This document shows, one piece after another, positions 1-8,829 of a stretch of 64,000 nt of DNA (position 1 is its first letter; every line of letters begins with the position of its first letter). The stretch covers positions 3,844,001 to 3,908,000 of the forward strand of contig NZ_CP033831.1 of assembly GCF_003812745.1 (NCBI RefSeq), written 5' to 3'. This stretch comes from Serratia sp. FDAARGOS_506. Lineage in GTDB: Bacteria > Pseudomonadota > Gammaproteobacteria > Enterobacterales > Enterobacteriaceae. Position numbers and translations under genes: made by a program. The notes below the pieces were generated by a model. That model was not told where the DNA came from and ran no database searches. It saw only the letters and a program-made list of their open reading frames with translations.

Positions 1-191
1 TCAGCCAACAAACCGGTATCACCTTCGGCCAGTGGAAACAGCGCCTGCGGCTGCTGTCGTCCATTCCGCTGCTGCTGGCCGGCAACTCGATCATCCACGC
101 CGCCTTCGAAAGCGGTTATGAGAGCCACAGCGCCTATTCGGTGGCGTTCAAAAAGCTGTTTGGCGTTTCGCCTTCGCGTTTTACGCTATAG
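1..191 (+). CDS. AraC-family regulator, C-terminal fragment (runs off left edge)
   Basis: Frame 3 is open from the window edge to TAG at 189-191 and encodes about 62 residues ending GVSPSRFTL. The stretch FESGYESHSAYSVAFKKLFG is the signature of the second helix-turn-helix of AraC/XylS regulators, where it contacts DNA. Everything upstream (sensor domain, first HTH) lies outside the window, so no ligand or target can be proposed. The next gene downstream is a phospholipase D-like protein on the same strand. Confidence 0.85.
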   Translation, partial: SQQTGITFGQWKQRLRLLSSIPLLLAGNSIIHAAFESGYESHSAYSVAFKKLFGVSPSRFTL

Positions 192-277
192 CCTAATTGC
201 ATAGCGCGCTTCTCCTATAGATTGAAGCAACCTAATGACGTATAAAGCAAAGCAGTCAACCTCCGAGGCCGCTTCCC

Positions 278-1813
278 GTGATAAAAATTGTCGTGTATCT
301 GATTCTCGCTGTGACGATCGCCATTATTGCGGCAAGAGTCATCTTTCGTTTGCCGGATATTTCCCAGCGTCCGCCGCAGGCGGCGTTGCCGGCTGATCCT
401 GCTGCCCAGCTGCCGGCGCGTGCCGCCGAACTGATGGCAGCGCACCCGGGCCTGAGCGGTGTGGTGCCGCTGGTCAGCGGGCACGATGCGTTCGCCAGCC
501 GCCTGGCGCTGGCGCGGATGGCCGAAAGGTCGATCGACGCCCAGTACTACATCTGGCATAACGACACCTCCGGGCAGATCTTGCTGAAAACCCTGTATGA
601 CGCCGCCCAGCGCGGCGTGCGCGTGCGGCTGTTGCTGGACGATAACGGCGTCGCCATGGACGAGACCCTGGCGGCGTTGAATGCCCAGGAAAACGTCGAG
701 ATCCGCCTGTTCAATCCGTCGACGGTGCGCACGCCAAAGCTGGCCGGTTATGCCTTTGACTTTATGCGTATGAACCGCCGGATGCATAACAAGTCTTACA
801 TCGTCGACGGCGCCGTGGCGATCATCGGCGGCCGCAACATCGGCGACGAGTATTTCCAGGTCGGGGACGAAAACTATTTCCTCGATCTCGACGTACTGAG
901 CGTTGGCAACGTAGTGGCGGAGACCGCCGAGACCTTCGATCGCTACTGGAACAGCGCGTCGGTGTTTGGCGTTGAGCAGATTATCAGGGGCAAAGGCAAC
1001 CTTTCTGCGTTCCTGACGCAGGCCACCGCGACCGAAAGCAGCGACCGGGCGCGCAAACTGGCGGTGCAGTTGGAAACCAGCGCGGTGCGCTTTCGCGATG
1101 GCGCCGTCCAGCCTGAATTCACCCAGGTAGCGCTGGTGGCCGACGATCCGGCGAAAGGGCTGGGTAAGGCTTCGCGCGATCGTTTGATGGTGACGCAGCT
1201 CGGCAAGATCATCGGTGGCGTCGGCCGACAACTGGATCTGGTTTCCGCCTATTTCGTGCCGGGCCGAGAAGGGGCGAAGTTTTTTGAATCGCTTGCCAAA
1301 CAGGGGAAGTCCATACGCGTGCTGACCAACGCGATGAACACCACCGACGTGCTGGTGGTGCATGCAGGCTACGCCAAATACCGGCGTGAGCTGCTGCAGG
1401 CCGGCGTGGAGCTGTTTGAACTGAAACTGCGGGCCGGCCAACCGACGGGGCGGCAGGAACTCAAACCGCTGGGGCTGTCCGGCGCGGCGCTGCACGCGAA
1501 AACCTTCGCCATCGACGACAAACGGGTGTTTATCGGTTCGTTCAATTTCGATCCGCGATCGGCGCACCTGAACTGCGAAATGGGTTTTTTGATCGACAGC
1601 CCGACATTGGCGGCAGACACCCGCCAACTGTTTGATGGCCCGCTCGAGTACGCCGCCTACCGCCCGGCGCTGACGCCCGAGGGCAAAATGGTGTGGAACG
1701 AAGCCTTCGAAGACGGCCACACCGAGGTGCATCAGCAAGAGCCTGGTGCCGGCTGGGTAAAACGCATTATTCTCACCGTGGCCGGCTGGCTGCCGATCGA
1801 ATGGATGTTGTAA
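278..1813 (+). CDS. Phospholipase D / cardiolipin synthase-like protein (ClsC/YmdC type)
   Basis: 511 residues. An N-terminal hydrophobic segment (about 3-20) should anchor it in the inner membrane. Two HKD motifs are visible: H170-K172-D177, followed by GGRNIGDEYF, and H406-K408-D413, followed by IGSFNFDPRS. Paired HxKxxxxD motifs form the phosphatidyl-transfer site of the PLD superfamily, and length and order resemble ClsC/YmdC. GTG at 278 is the likely start, with GAGG at 265-268 as ribosome site. Probable role is phospholipid transesterification such as cardiolipin formation, but other PLD activities remain possible. An inverted repeat follows the stop. Confidence 0.85.
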   Translation: MIKIVVYLILAVTIAIIAARVIFRLPDISQRPPQAALPADPAAQLPARAAELMAAHPGLSGVVPLVSGHDAFASRLALARMAERSIDAQYYIWHNDTSGQILLKTLYDAAQRGVRVRLLLDDNGVAMDETLAALNAQENVEIRLFNPSTVRTPKLAGYAFDFMRMNRRMHNKSYIVDGAVAIIGGRNIGDEYFQVGDENYFLDLDVLSVGNVVAETAETFDRYWNSASVFGVEQIIRGKGNLSAFLTQATATESSDRARKLAVQLETSAVRFRDGAVQPEFTQVALVADDPAKGLGKASRDRLMVTQLGKIIGGVGRQLDLVSAYFVPGREGAKFFESLAKQGKSIRVLTNAMNTTDVLVVHAGYAKYRRELLQAGVELFELKLRAGQPTGRQELKPLGLSGAALHAKTFAIDDKRVFIGSFNFDPRSAHLNCEMGFLIDSPTLAADTRQLFDGPLEYAAYRPALTPEGKMVWNEAFEDGHTEVHQQEPGAGWVKRIILTVAGWLPIEWML

Positions 1814-1835
1814 TGGCACGGCGGTAGCTAAACGA

Positions 1836-1865
1836 AAGGTTCGCCGTTTTTGGTTGGCGAACCTT
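1836..1865. terminator. Convergent stem-loop between PLD-like and NmrA-like genes
   Basis: AAGGTTCGCC (1836-1845) pairs perfectly with GGCGAACCTT (1856-1865) across a 10-base loop. It sits between two convergent genes. Neither side has a clear T-run, so it is a plausible rather than proven bidirectional terminator. Confidence 0.5.
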
Positions 1866-1872
1866 GCGTGGC

Positions 1873-2760
1873 TTAGTAGGCCAGCTTGTCGCGGTGCTTG
1901 CGGATAAATGCCCTTAGCCGCATCGGTTCTCTCCCCGCAATCTGCGGAAAATTATCGAAAACCTCATCGACGCCTGGAATATCGCGTGCCGCTATGCGGC
2001 GAAAATTGTCGTAGACGCAGCTCATATAGGCCATTTCGGCGCCCGTCGCGCGCATCTCATCCAGAAAAACCTGCGGATCTTGCGCTTCATAGCGGAACGG
2101 CTGCCCCAGTTCTTCCGTCATCATGGCGGCGATCTCGCCGTAGGATTTAACGTCATAGCCCATACGGTAGGTTTGGCCGCCGTGCCGTTCAGGGTGCAGC
2201 AGCGCCAGTGCCGCTGCCTGCGCCACATCGTCGCCATCCACCCAACTGAACGGCGCATCGCCGGTATATTGCCGGATCACGCCATTTTTCACCGCCGGTA
2301 CGCCGTCGTAGTTGAGCAGATTCTGCATAAAGCACTCGGGCCGCAGGTGGGTGAATGAAAACCCCGACCACTCGATATAACGCTCGATGAGTTGATGCCA
2401 GGCCCAGTGCGCGACGCTGGTGTCATCACGGCCGCAGGCACCGAGGTGCACGACATGCCGCACGCCGGCCTGGCGCGCGTGATCGAGGAACACCTTGCTT
2501 TGCCGCAGCATGTCCACCGTGTAGCCGGTAGCCAGAAATACGCGCTCGATGCCGGCCAGCGCCGGAGCCAGCGTCTCTTCCCGATCAAAATCGAGCTGGA
2601 CGGTGCGGATACCGAGTTTTTCGAAGGGCGCCGCCTTGGCGGGAGAGCGCACTGCGGCAACCGGCTCGATCTCTGCCTGGGATTGCAAAAGACGCAGGGT
2701 CGCGCTGCCTATCTGGCCGGTGGCGCCGGTGATCAGGATCTGGGGCCTCTTGTTCTTCAT
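1873..2760 (-). CDS. NmrA-like / atypical SDR NAD(P)-binding protein
   Basis: 295 residues starting MKNKRPQILITGATGQIGSA. The glycine-rich GATGQIG loop is the Rossmann nucleotide site of atypical short-chain dehydrogenases, and WVDGDDVAQAAALAL with the later GGQTYRM matches the NmrA/SDRa5 family. The active-site YxxxK of classical SDRs is not evident, so the protein may be a redox sensor or a quinone-type oxidoreductase. AGAGG precedes the ATG by about six bases. It is divergent from a LysR gene 115 bp away, the usual arrangement for local control. Confidence 0.8.
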   Translation of the reverse strand: MKNKRPQILITGATGQIGSATLRLLQSQAEIEPVAAVRSPAKAAPFEKLGIRTVQLDFDREETLAPALAGIERVFLATGYTVDMLRQSKVFLDHARQAGVRHVVHLGACGRDDTSVAHWAWHQLIERYIEWSGFSFTHLRPECFMQNLLNYDGVPAVKNGVIRQYTGDAPFSWVDGDDVAQAAALALLHPERHGGQTYRMGYDVKSYGEIAAMMTEELGQPFRYEAQDPQVFLDEMRATGAEMAYMSCVYDNFRRIAARDIPGVDEVFDNFPQIAGREPMRLRAFIRKHRDKLAY

Positions 2761-2875
2761 AACTTACCTCTTGCGGTTTTTAACGTTTCGAGGGAAAGTC
2801 TATCGGAATAAAAATCATGATTTACGCTATAAATTACCAAGTTTCAGGAAAAAAATTCATTAATAAGGTGAGGGC

Positions 2876-3808
2876 ATGTTTTCTTCCGAACGTCTCAAAG
2901 GGATCGGCCTGTTTGTATGCGTGGCCGATATGGGCAGCTTTACGCTGGCGGCGGAGCGCCTGAACCTGACAGCTTCCGCCGTCAGCAAAGGGATCGCCCG
3001 GCTGGAGAGCCGATTACAGACGAAGCTGTTCCAGCGCACCACGCGGCGGCTGGCGCTGACCGACGCCGGAACCCAATTTTATCGTACCTGTACCGGCGTA
3101 CTGGCCGAGCTGGAAGAAGCCGAACTGGCGATGCAGGCGGAAAACGGCGAGCCGCGCGGCAGGGTGCGCATCGATCTTCCCGCTTCTTTTGGCCGTTTGC
3201 ATGCGCTGCCGGTGATCCTGCGATTTATTGAGGAGCACCCGTTGCTGGTGCCTCATATCACGTTTTCGGACCGCTTCACCGATCCGGCCGGCGAAGGCAT
3301 CGATATACTGGTGCGTATCGGCGGCTCGGATGTCTGGCCAAATACGCTGGGGCATCACTACCTTGGCACGCAGCGGCATATCTTCTGCGCCGCGCCCGGA
3401 TACCTGAAGCGACAGGGCGAACCCACCACCGCCGCTGAATTAGCGCATCATCACTGCGTGCTGTATCAGGAGAACGACGGTGTGCAGACGCCTTGGCATT
3501 TCTCGGGAAGCGGGGCCCAGCCGGTAGAGAGAAGAGCGCTGACGCCGCGGGTGGCCATTGGCGATGCGGAGGGGCAACTGACGGCAGTGCTGGCGGGGCA
3601 CGGGATCGCTCAGTTGCCGACCTGGCTGGTTAAACGCCAGCTAGAGGCGGGGACGTTGACCGAGGTGTTGCCGCATCTGGCGACCGACGGCCTGCCGATC
3701 AACGTCGTCTGGCTGAAAAGCCGCCGGGCGCAGCCGAAGGTCAGCGCTTTGCTGCAGGCGCTGATCGCCGGTTTGACGCCAGAAGGGGAAAACACACCGT
3801 CGCGATAG
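2876..3808 (+). CDS. LysR-family transcriptional regulator
   Basis: 310 residues. The N-terminal winged HTH spans roughly residues 5-63 and includes the typical GSFTLAAERLNLTASAVSKG helix pair. A LysR substrate-binding domain follows. GGTGAGG lies just before the ATG. Divergent position suggests it controls the NmrA-like gene. The 115-bp gap contains AT-rich dyads around 2815-2835 that could hold a LysR T-N11-A site. The effector is unknown. Confidence 0.9.
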   Translation: MFSSERLKGIGLFVCVADMGSFTLAAERLNLTASAVSKGIARLESRLQTKLFQRTTRRLALTDAGTQFYRTCTGVLAELEEAELAMQAENGEPRGRVRIDLPASFGRLHALPVILRFIEEHPLLVPHITFSDRFTDPAGEGIDILVRIGGSDVWPNTLGHHYLGTQRHIFCAAPGYLKRQGEPTTAAELAHHHCVLYQENDGVQTPWHFSGSGAQPVERRALTPRVAIGDAEGQLTAVLAGHGIAQLPTWLVKRQLEAGTLTEVLPHLATDGLPINVVWLKSRRAQPKVSALLQALIAGLTPEGENTPSR

Positions 3809-3879
3809 ACTATTCCCCGGGTTAGACTCTTGTCGGCAGGCGGTATTTTCGGTAAACAGAGATGCGCCTAAAAATAATC

Positions 3880-3899
3880 AGTGTCTCACACTCTTTTTT
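3880..3899 (+). terminator. Weak terminator after the LysR gene
   Basis: AGTGT (3880-3884), loop CTC, ACACT (3888-3892), then a T-run at 3894-3899. The stem is only 5 bp, so termination would be weak. Confidence 0.35.
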
Positions 3900-4062
3900 A
3901 CCACTCTGTTTTAAACATCGGGGGCGCCTATTTTAATAAGAAATAAATTCAAATGAAATAATTGAACTCGAGGGGGATAGAGATCTGATTTTTATTTATT
4001 TCGGCAGAAAAGACTAACGTGACTTATTCTTTTTTTGTCGAATTCACTTCAAAGAGCCCCCC

Positions 4063-5148
4063 ATGAACCTGATGAAAGCTGCGGCCTTTATCGAAAAAGG
4101 CCGTATAGAGTTGATTGATAAGCCGATTCCTTCTCCTGGTCCAAATGATGCCTTGCTTAAAATAACCACGACGACAATTTGTGGCACCGATATTCATATT
4201 CTCAAGGGCGAATATGCCGTGCCTCACGGGTTGACCGTGGGCCATGAACCGGTCGGGATTATCGAAAAGCTCGGGAGCAATGTTAAAGGCTTTAAAGAAG
4301 GGCAGCGAGCGCTGGCCGGCGCCATTTGCCCCTCGTTTACGTCCTATGCCTGCCAGGATGGTTTTCCCGCTCAGGACGGTGCCTATTTGCCGGAATGCCG
4401 TTGCCACGGATATAAAGCTACGGCGGGGTGGCGTTTTGGCAATGTTATCGATGGCACGCAGGCTGAGTATGTGTTGGTACCCGATGCCGAAGCAAATCTG
4501 GCGTTAATCCCTGATGCGCTGACCGATGAGCAGGTGCTGATGTGTCCGGATGTGATGTCTACCGGATTTAAAGGTGCGGAAAATGCCAACATTAAAATTG
4601 GCGATACGGTAGCCATTTTCGCCCAGGGGCCGATCGGATTATGTGCCACCGCCGGGGCACGTTTGCAAGGTGCCAGCCTGATCATTGCCGTCAGCAGTTC
4701 CCCCGAAAAGCTGAAAATGGCGGGCGAGATGGGGGCAAACGTCCTGCTGAATTACAAGGAATACGATGTGGTTGATGAGATCTTCAGGCTTACCGGCGGG
4801 CGGGGTGTGGACGCCAGCATTGAGTGTTTGGGAACGCAAACCACCTTTAATCAGGCGCTGCGGGTGTTAAAACCCGGCGGTACCTTATCCAGCCTGGGTG
4901 TTTATAGCGAAGATCTCCATCTGCCGGTGAGTGCGCTTGCCTATGGGCTGGGCGATCATACCATTCGCACGGCATTGTGCCCGGGTGGTAAGGAACGGAT
5001 GCGCAGAATGATGAACGTGATCCAGCATGGCGGGTTGGATCTCACGCCGTTCGTGACACATCGCTTCCGGCTGGAGAATATCGCAGAGGCTTACTCGTTG
5101 TTCGCGGAGAAACGCGATGGCGTGATTAAATTGGCCATCACGCCATAA
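4063..5148 (+). CDS. Zinc-dependent NAD(P) alcohol dehydrogenase (MDR family)
   Basis: 361 residues. Catalytic zinc ligands C40 (in TTICGTDIH) and H61-E62 (VGHEP) are present. The structural lobe region is the unusual variant CPSFTSYACQDG...CRCHGY followed by GGWRFGN-like sequence, as in the Cupriavidus/Sphingomonas-type secondary alcohol dehydrogenases rather than the four-cysteine horse-liver type. The Rossmann segment follows around residue 185 (AQGPIGL). The upstream 250 bp is AT-rich and the ribosome site before the chosen ATG is poor; ATG at 4072 is an alternative start. Substrate is probably a short-chain primary or secondary alcohol. Confidence 0.88.
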   Translation: MNLMKAAAFIEKGRIELIDKPIPSPGPNDALLKITTTTICGTDIHILKGEYAVPHGLTVGHEPVGIIEKLGSNVKGFKEGQRALAGAICPSFTSYACQDGFPAQDGAYLPECRCHGYKATAGWRFGNVIDGTQAEYVLVPDAEANLALIPDALTDEQVLMCPDVMSTGFKGAENANIKIGDTVAIFAQGPIGLCATAGARLQGASLIIAVSSSPEKLKMAGEMGANVLLNYKEYDVVDEIFRLTGGRGVDASIECLGTQTTFNQALRVLKPGGTLSSLGVYSEDLHLPVSALAYGLGDHTIRTALCPGGKERMRRMMNVIQHGGLDLTPFVTHRFRLENIAEAYSLFAEKRDGVIKLAITP

Positions 5149-5174
5149 AGCGCATTGATACGGTTAACGGCAGA

Positions 5175-6053
5175 TTATTCCCCGTTATCCTTGAGACTGA
5201 CCGTCACCGTGCGCCCGGCGATCAGCTCGACGCCGTGCGGAATGGTGTCGATCGCGATGCGCACCGGGATGCGCTGCGCCAGACGGATCCAGCTGAATGT
5301 CGGGTTGACGTTGGCGAGCAGATTGCCGGCGGCGGTGGTGCGCTCGCTGTCGTTGATGCCGGCGGAAAGCCCGTCGACGTGGCCATACAGCGGCTGCCGT
5401 TCCCCCATGATGCGGATCACCACCTTGTCACCGTTCTGGATGCGGCCCAGCTTGGTCTCTTCGAAGTATCCGGCGATGTAGAAACTGTTGGAATCCACCA
5501 ACGCCATGATCGGCTGACCGGCGGTTGCGTAAGCGCCGGGGCGCAGGGAGAAGTTGGTGATCACGCCATCCACCGGCGCATAGAGATCGGCGCGCTGCAG
5601 GTTGATGCGCGCCAGCGCCCGATCCGCCAGGGCCTGATCCAGATTGGCCTTTGCCAGCGATTGGGCATCGCGGCGATTGTCGCGTTCCTGCTGTGAAATA
5701 GCCGACTGCAGCGCCTGATAGCGCCGGTTTTCGCGCTGGGATGACGCCAACTGGACGTTGGCGCGTTCAACGGCGGCCTCGGCCTGATCCAGCGCATTGC
5801 GCAGCCGTACTTTGTCCAGGCTGAGCAGCAGCTGCCCTTTATGCACCACCTGGTTGTCGTGAATGTGCACGGCGTCCACCTTGCCGGAAACATCCGTGGC
5901 CAGCGGCACCACGTCGGCGCGGATCTTGCCGTCGCGCGTTTGCGGGGCATAGGTGTAATAGAGATAAAGCTGCCACAGCACGCCTGCCGCGATCAAAACG
6001 GCAATCAGGGTCAGCGCGGGGCGCAGCAGAACAAGGGTACGTTCACGAAACAT
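5175..6053 (-). CDS. HlyD/AaeA-type membrane fusion protein
   Basis: 292 residues with one N-terminal membrane segment (about 10-30). The two biotinyl-lipoyl half motifs (VSGKVDAVHIHDNQVVHKGQ and YAPVDGVITNF) flank a short coiled-coil hairpin, and a beta-barrel domain follows. This is the periplasmic adaptor of the aromatic-acid exporter class. It lies seven bases after the DUF1656 gene and forms the last gene of a MarR-FUSC-DUF1656-HlyD operon, the same module design as AaeR/X/A/B although controlled by MarR here. Confidence 0.9.
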   Translation of the reverse strand: MFRERTLVLLRPALTLIAVLIAAGVLWQLYLYYTYAPQTRDGKIRADVVPLATDVSGKVDAVHIHDNQVVHKGQLLLSLDKVRLRNALDQAEAAVERANVQLASSQRENRRYQALQSAISQQERDNRRDAQSLAKANLDQALADRALARINLQRADLYAPVDGVITNFSLRPGAYATAGQPIMALVDSNSFYIAGYFEETKLGRIQNGDKVVIRIMGERQPLYGHVDGLSAGINDSERTTAAGNLLANVNPTFSWIRLAQRIPVRIAIDTIPHGVELIAGRTVTVSLKDNGE

Positions 6054-6060
6054 GGGGTCC

Positions 6061-6273
6061 TCAGGGGGTGGTAAGCCATTTCAGGCCGTGGAAAAACAGC
6101 CCGGCCAGAATAAGAAACAGGGCGGTGTCGAACAGCGGGCGCTGCGCGACCCAGCGATAGACGCCTACCGCGTTGAGCGTCCAGGAAAGCGCCATGCGCG
6201 AGAAGAACGCGCACACCAGGCACAGCAGCAAGGGCGAGATGAACACGCCGTCAATGTTGATTTCACCGATCAT
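6061..6273 (-). CDS. DUF1656 small membrane protein (AaeX-like)
   Basis: 70 residues with two hydrophobic segments (about 8-27 and 46-65). Size, the EINIDGVFISPLL start and position between a FUSC transporter and an HlyD adaptor identify the DUF1656 family, whose members accompany AaeAB-like pumps. The exact role is unknown. Its ATG is one base beyond the FUSC stop, so translation is probably coupled. Confidence 0.85.
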   Translation of the reverse strand: MIGEINIDGVFISPLLLCLVCAFFSRMALSWTLNAVGVYRWVAQRPLFDTALFLILAGLFFHGLKWLTTP

Positions 6274-6274
6274 G

Positions 6275-8212
6275 TCAGGGATTCCAGTGCAAAGCCGTGG
6301 GGAAGTGCAGCAGCCGCAGCCGGGTAAGCGGCCGCAGCGCGCGCCGATCGTTCTGCCGCCAGGCCTGTTGCAGACCGACGTCGATCTGGCCCAGCAGCGC
6401 GGAGGGGGCCTCGGCGTGCAGAGAAAGTTGGCGGAACGCCGCCGGCAGACCGGCGTTCGGCGAAGCGCCAGGGCTGAGAGCGCCGGCCTGCTGCAGACGA
6501 ATCAGGTCGATAGCGGTTTTTAAGCGCATCAACAGCTGTGGGCTGCGATCGGCTTGCCCAACGGCGGCCAGGCGGCTACCCAGCGCGGTGATGCGATCCA
6601 ACGCGCGGGCCTGATAGCGCTGTAAGTCGCGTTCCGTGACGTGGCGATTGAGGCGCAGCATCTCTTGCGCATCCTGCCGCATCAGCCGCGCCACCACCTG
6701 ATCGGTGCCCCAGCGGCGGAACAGCGCGGCACACAGGAATGCGAAATAGACGCCGATCAGCGTGCCGGTAGTGCTTTCCAGATACAGCCCCATATTGTTA
6801 GGCGCATAGTGCCCCTGAAAGTTGACGTTGCTGAGCGACAGGGCGATCGCCAACGTCGCCAACGGGTTGCTCGCCGCCCACACGCCGAGCGGCAGCAAAA
6901 ACAGCCCCATCACGATCAGGAAACTGCCGTAATCCCCGGCCAGCGGCAGCAGCACATAGCTGAGCAGGGCGCCGAGGGCCATAGCGATAGCGGCGAAGCG
7001 GCCAAAAGTGGCGATGGTGGCGCCGGGATTGTCGCCGGCGCCGAAGAAGGCGATGGCCACGATCCCCATCAGCACCATATTGGCGCCCTGTTCCCAGCCG
7101 GTGAAATACCAGAGGCCGCACAGCAGGGCGTAGGTCGTCAAAATTCCGGCGAACATGCGCACCGCCATGCCGATATCCGGCGGCGGCGAGAAGACGCGGC
7201 TGCGCATCATCTGCGCCTGCAGCGCCGCGGGCAGCGGCTCGCCGTCCAGGAATGCGTTCAACTGCTGTACCTCGGCCCACAGCGTTAACCACTGCTCAAC
7301 CTGTTCAGCCAGCTCGTCGACGATCAGCGTTTCCCACGGCGACAGCGACGCCGCAGGCGGCAACAAGCTTACCGAGGGCGCAGCGTGCGGTGCGGGTTCA
7401 ACGGCCTGCCGCCGGACCTCATTCAGCCACGGCTGCAGGCGGGGGCGCAGGCCGACCGGCAGTGCGGCGATGCTGCTGCCGATGGCCGAGAGCAGCGGCA
7501 CGATTTGCAGTACGCGTTGCTGTATCGAAATCGCCGCCTGACGGGTGGGCTTATCGACCGAACTGTCATAGCCAAGGGTGGTCATCATCTGATTGAACGA
7601 GGCGATGTCGCCCAGCAAACGGATACGGTCCGCGTCGGCCTGGGCGTCGCTGCCCTTGCCGTCGAGGCTGTCCTCCTGCCAACGCGCCAGGTCAGCCAGC
7701 CAGCCTTTCAGCCGCGTGCGCAACACCGGCGCCAGCGACGATGGGAACAGCACGCTGTCTACCAGCGTCACCGCCAAAATACCTAGGCAGATCTCCGTCA
7801 CCCGCGTGACGACCATAGTGAACATCGTGTCCGGGTGATTGATGTAGGCGATGGCGACCAGCATCATGGTGATGGCGCCCAGCTGGAAAAAGTAAGCGCG
7901 TGGCGTGCGATCGAGATAGGAGAGGCCCAGCATCAGTGACGATGACAGCCCAGCGGCGACGATCAACAGCACCGGCGTGTTGCTAAGCCAGGCCGAAAGG
8001 CCCAGCGTCAGCACGCCGGCGAACAGCGTGCCGCAAAAACGGTAGGTGGCGCGGGCGCGTACGGCGCCGCTGACCGGATTGCTCAGCACGCAGCAGGTCA
8101 CCATCGCCCAATAGGGATTTTGCAGGCCGATGCTTTCCGCCAGCGCGAAGGCCAGCATGGCGGAAATAAACAGTTTCGCGGCATACTGCAGCTGCGGTTT
8201 ACCGATTTTCAT
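6275..8212 (-). CDS. FUSC-family inner-membrane exporter (AaeB-like)
   Basis: 645 residues, close to AaeB (about 655). The architecture is duplicated: an N-terminal cluster of about six membrane segments, a cytoplasmic stretch, a second cluster near residues 355-495, and a C-terminal soluble tail. This is the FUSC/PF04632 pattern for export of hydroxylated aromatic acids. ATG overlaps the MarR stop as ATGA (8209-8212). Substrate is inferred from family only. Confidence 0.88.
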   Translation of the reverse strand: MKIGKPQLQYAAKLFISAMLAFALAESIGLQNPYWAMVTCCVLSNPVSGAVRARATYRFCGTLFAGVLTLGLSAWLSNTPVLLIVAAGLSSSLMLGLSYLDRTPRAYFFQLGAITMMLVAIAYINHPDTMFTMVVTRVTEICLGILAVTLVDSVLFPSSLAPVLRTRLKGWLADLARWQEDSLDGKGSDAQADADRIRLLGDIASFNQMMTTLGYDSSVDKPTRQAAISIQQRVLQIVPLLSAIGSSIAALPVGLRPRLQPWLNEVRRQAVEPAPHAAPSVSLLPPAASLSPWETLIVDELAEQVEQWLTLWAEVQQLNAFLDGEPLPAALQAQMMRSRVFSPPPDIGMAVRMFAGILTTYALLCGLWYFTGWEQGANMVLMGIVAIAFFGAGDNPGATIATFGRFAAIAMALGALLSYVLLPLAGDYGSFLIVMGLFLLPLGVWAASNPLATLAIALSLSNVNFQGHYAPNNMGLYLESTTGTLIGVYFAFLCAALFRRWGTDQVVARLMRQDAQEMLRLNRHVTERDLQRYQARALDRITALGSRLAAVGQADRSPQLLMRLKTAIDLIRLQQAGALSPGASPNAGLPAAFRQLSLHAEAPSALLGQIDVGLQQAWRQNDRRALRPLTRLRLLHFPTALHWNP

Positions 8213-8673
8213 GGCTCATTGCCGGCCTGTTGCAGATAGTGGCCTGCGCGCTCTTCAAACAGGCGCAGAATGCGCGTGGCGGTTTCAATATCTTCCAACG
8301 GCACGTCGTGCATCAGCTCGACTCGCAGCTTATCGGCCGCGGTTTCGACCTTTTTGGCCAATTCGGCGCCGGCGGGCAGAATGCGCAGGGTTTTAAACCG
8401 ACGATCGCCGGCCGACTCCTGCCGCTCGAGGAAGCCTAACGCGGCGGCCTGATCCAACAGACGCACCAGCGCACCGGGATTGACGCCGACTTCTTCCGCC
8501 AGGTCGCGCTGATTGATGCCCTGCGGATTGCGATGCACCAGAACCACGACGGTAGCCAACGACATGGAGATGCCGGATTTGGCGATCGCCAGCGTCGCAG
8601 CCTGTTTCCACACCCGGCGAACCGGTTGCAGGGCGTTGGTGAGGGCATAGAGGGATTTTTCTTTCGATGACAT
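8209..8673 (-). CDS. MarR-family regulator of the FUSC efflux operon
   Basis: 154 residues from the ATG at 8673, preceded by GAGGTATCCC. An upstream in-frame extension to 8793 is open but has unusual composition and no ribosome site, so the shorter start is preferred. The winged HTH includes INQRDLAEEVGVNPGALVRL and the wing LERQESAGDRRFKTL. It is the first gene of the operon and so probably autoregulates through the dyad at 8709-8721. MarR proteins near AaeAB-like pumps usually sense phenolic acids. Confidence 0.88.
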   Translation of the reverse strand: MSSKEKSLYALTNALQPVRRVWKQAATLAIAKSGISMSLATVVVLVHRNPQGINQRDLAEEVGVNPGALVRLLDQAAALGFLERQESAGDRRFKTLRILPAGAELAKKVETAADKLRVELMHDVPLEDIETATRILRLFEERAGHYLQQAGNEP

Positions 8674-8708
8674 GGGATACCTCGGCAAACAGTGTATATA
8701 GGTTAAAT

Positions 8709-8721
8709 AGCAACAGTTGCT
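8709..8721. promoter_or_regulatory. Candidate MarR operator
   Basis: AGCAAC-A-GTTGCT is a perfect 6+1+6 palindrome 36 bp upstream of the MarR start. It partly overlaps a second dyad TTGC-TTTG-GCAA. Location and symmetry suit autoregulation by MarR, but binding is inferred. Confidence 0.45.
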
Positions 8722-8771
8722 TTGGCAATTAGTTTTGAACGCTCGACTGAGAAACAAAAGGTAAGACATAC

Positions 8772-8784
8772 GTGACGACGTCAC
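8772..8784. promoter_or_regulatory. matS site (MatP-binding, Ter macrodomain)
   Basis: GTGACGACGTCAC fits the 13-bp matS consensus GTGACRNYGTCAC at every position. MatP binds matS to organise the terminus macrodomain in Enterobacterales. A second perfect copy at 22212 and dif at 18620 support the interpretation. The site lies between the MarR operon and the SDR terminator. Confidence 0.8.
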
Positions 8785-8791
8785 ATAAAAC

Positions 8792-8817
8792 AAACGGGCT
8801 ACATAGGCAGCCCGTTT
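8792..8817 (-). terminator. Terminator of the SDR operon
   Basis: AAACGGGCT (8792-8800) pairs with AGCCCGTTT (8809-8817) over an 8-base loop. Read on the minus strand it is followed by GTTTTATG, giving a T-rich tail just after the SDR gene that stops at 8830. Confidence 0.75.
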
Positions 8818-8829
8818 GAAAGGTGGGTA

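Noticed and set aside
215-1819. Long open frame on the minus strand opposite the PLD-like gene
   Set aside because: Shadow of a GC-rich gene: composition is Arg/His/Gln-rich without family motifs, and the plus strand has clear HKD motifs.
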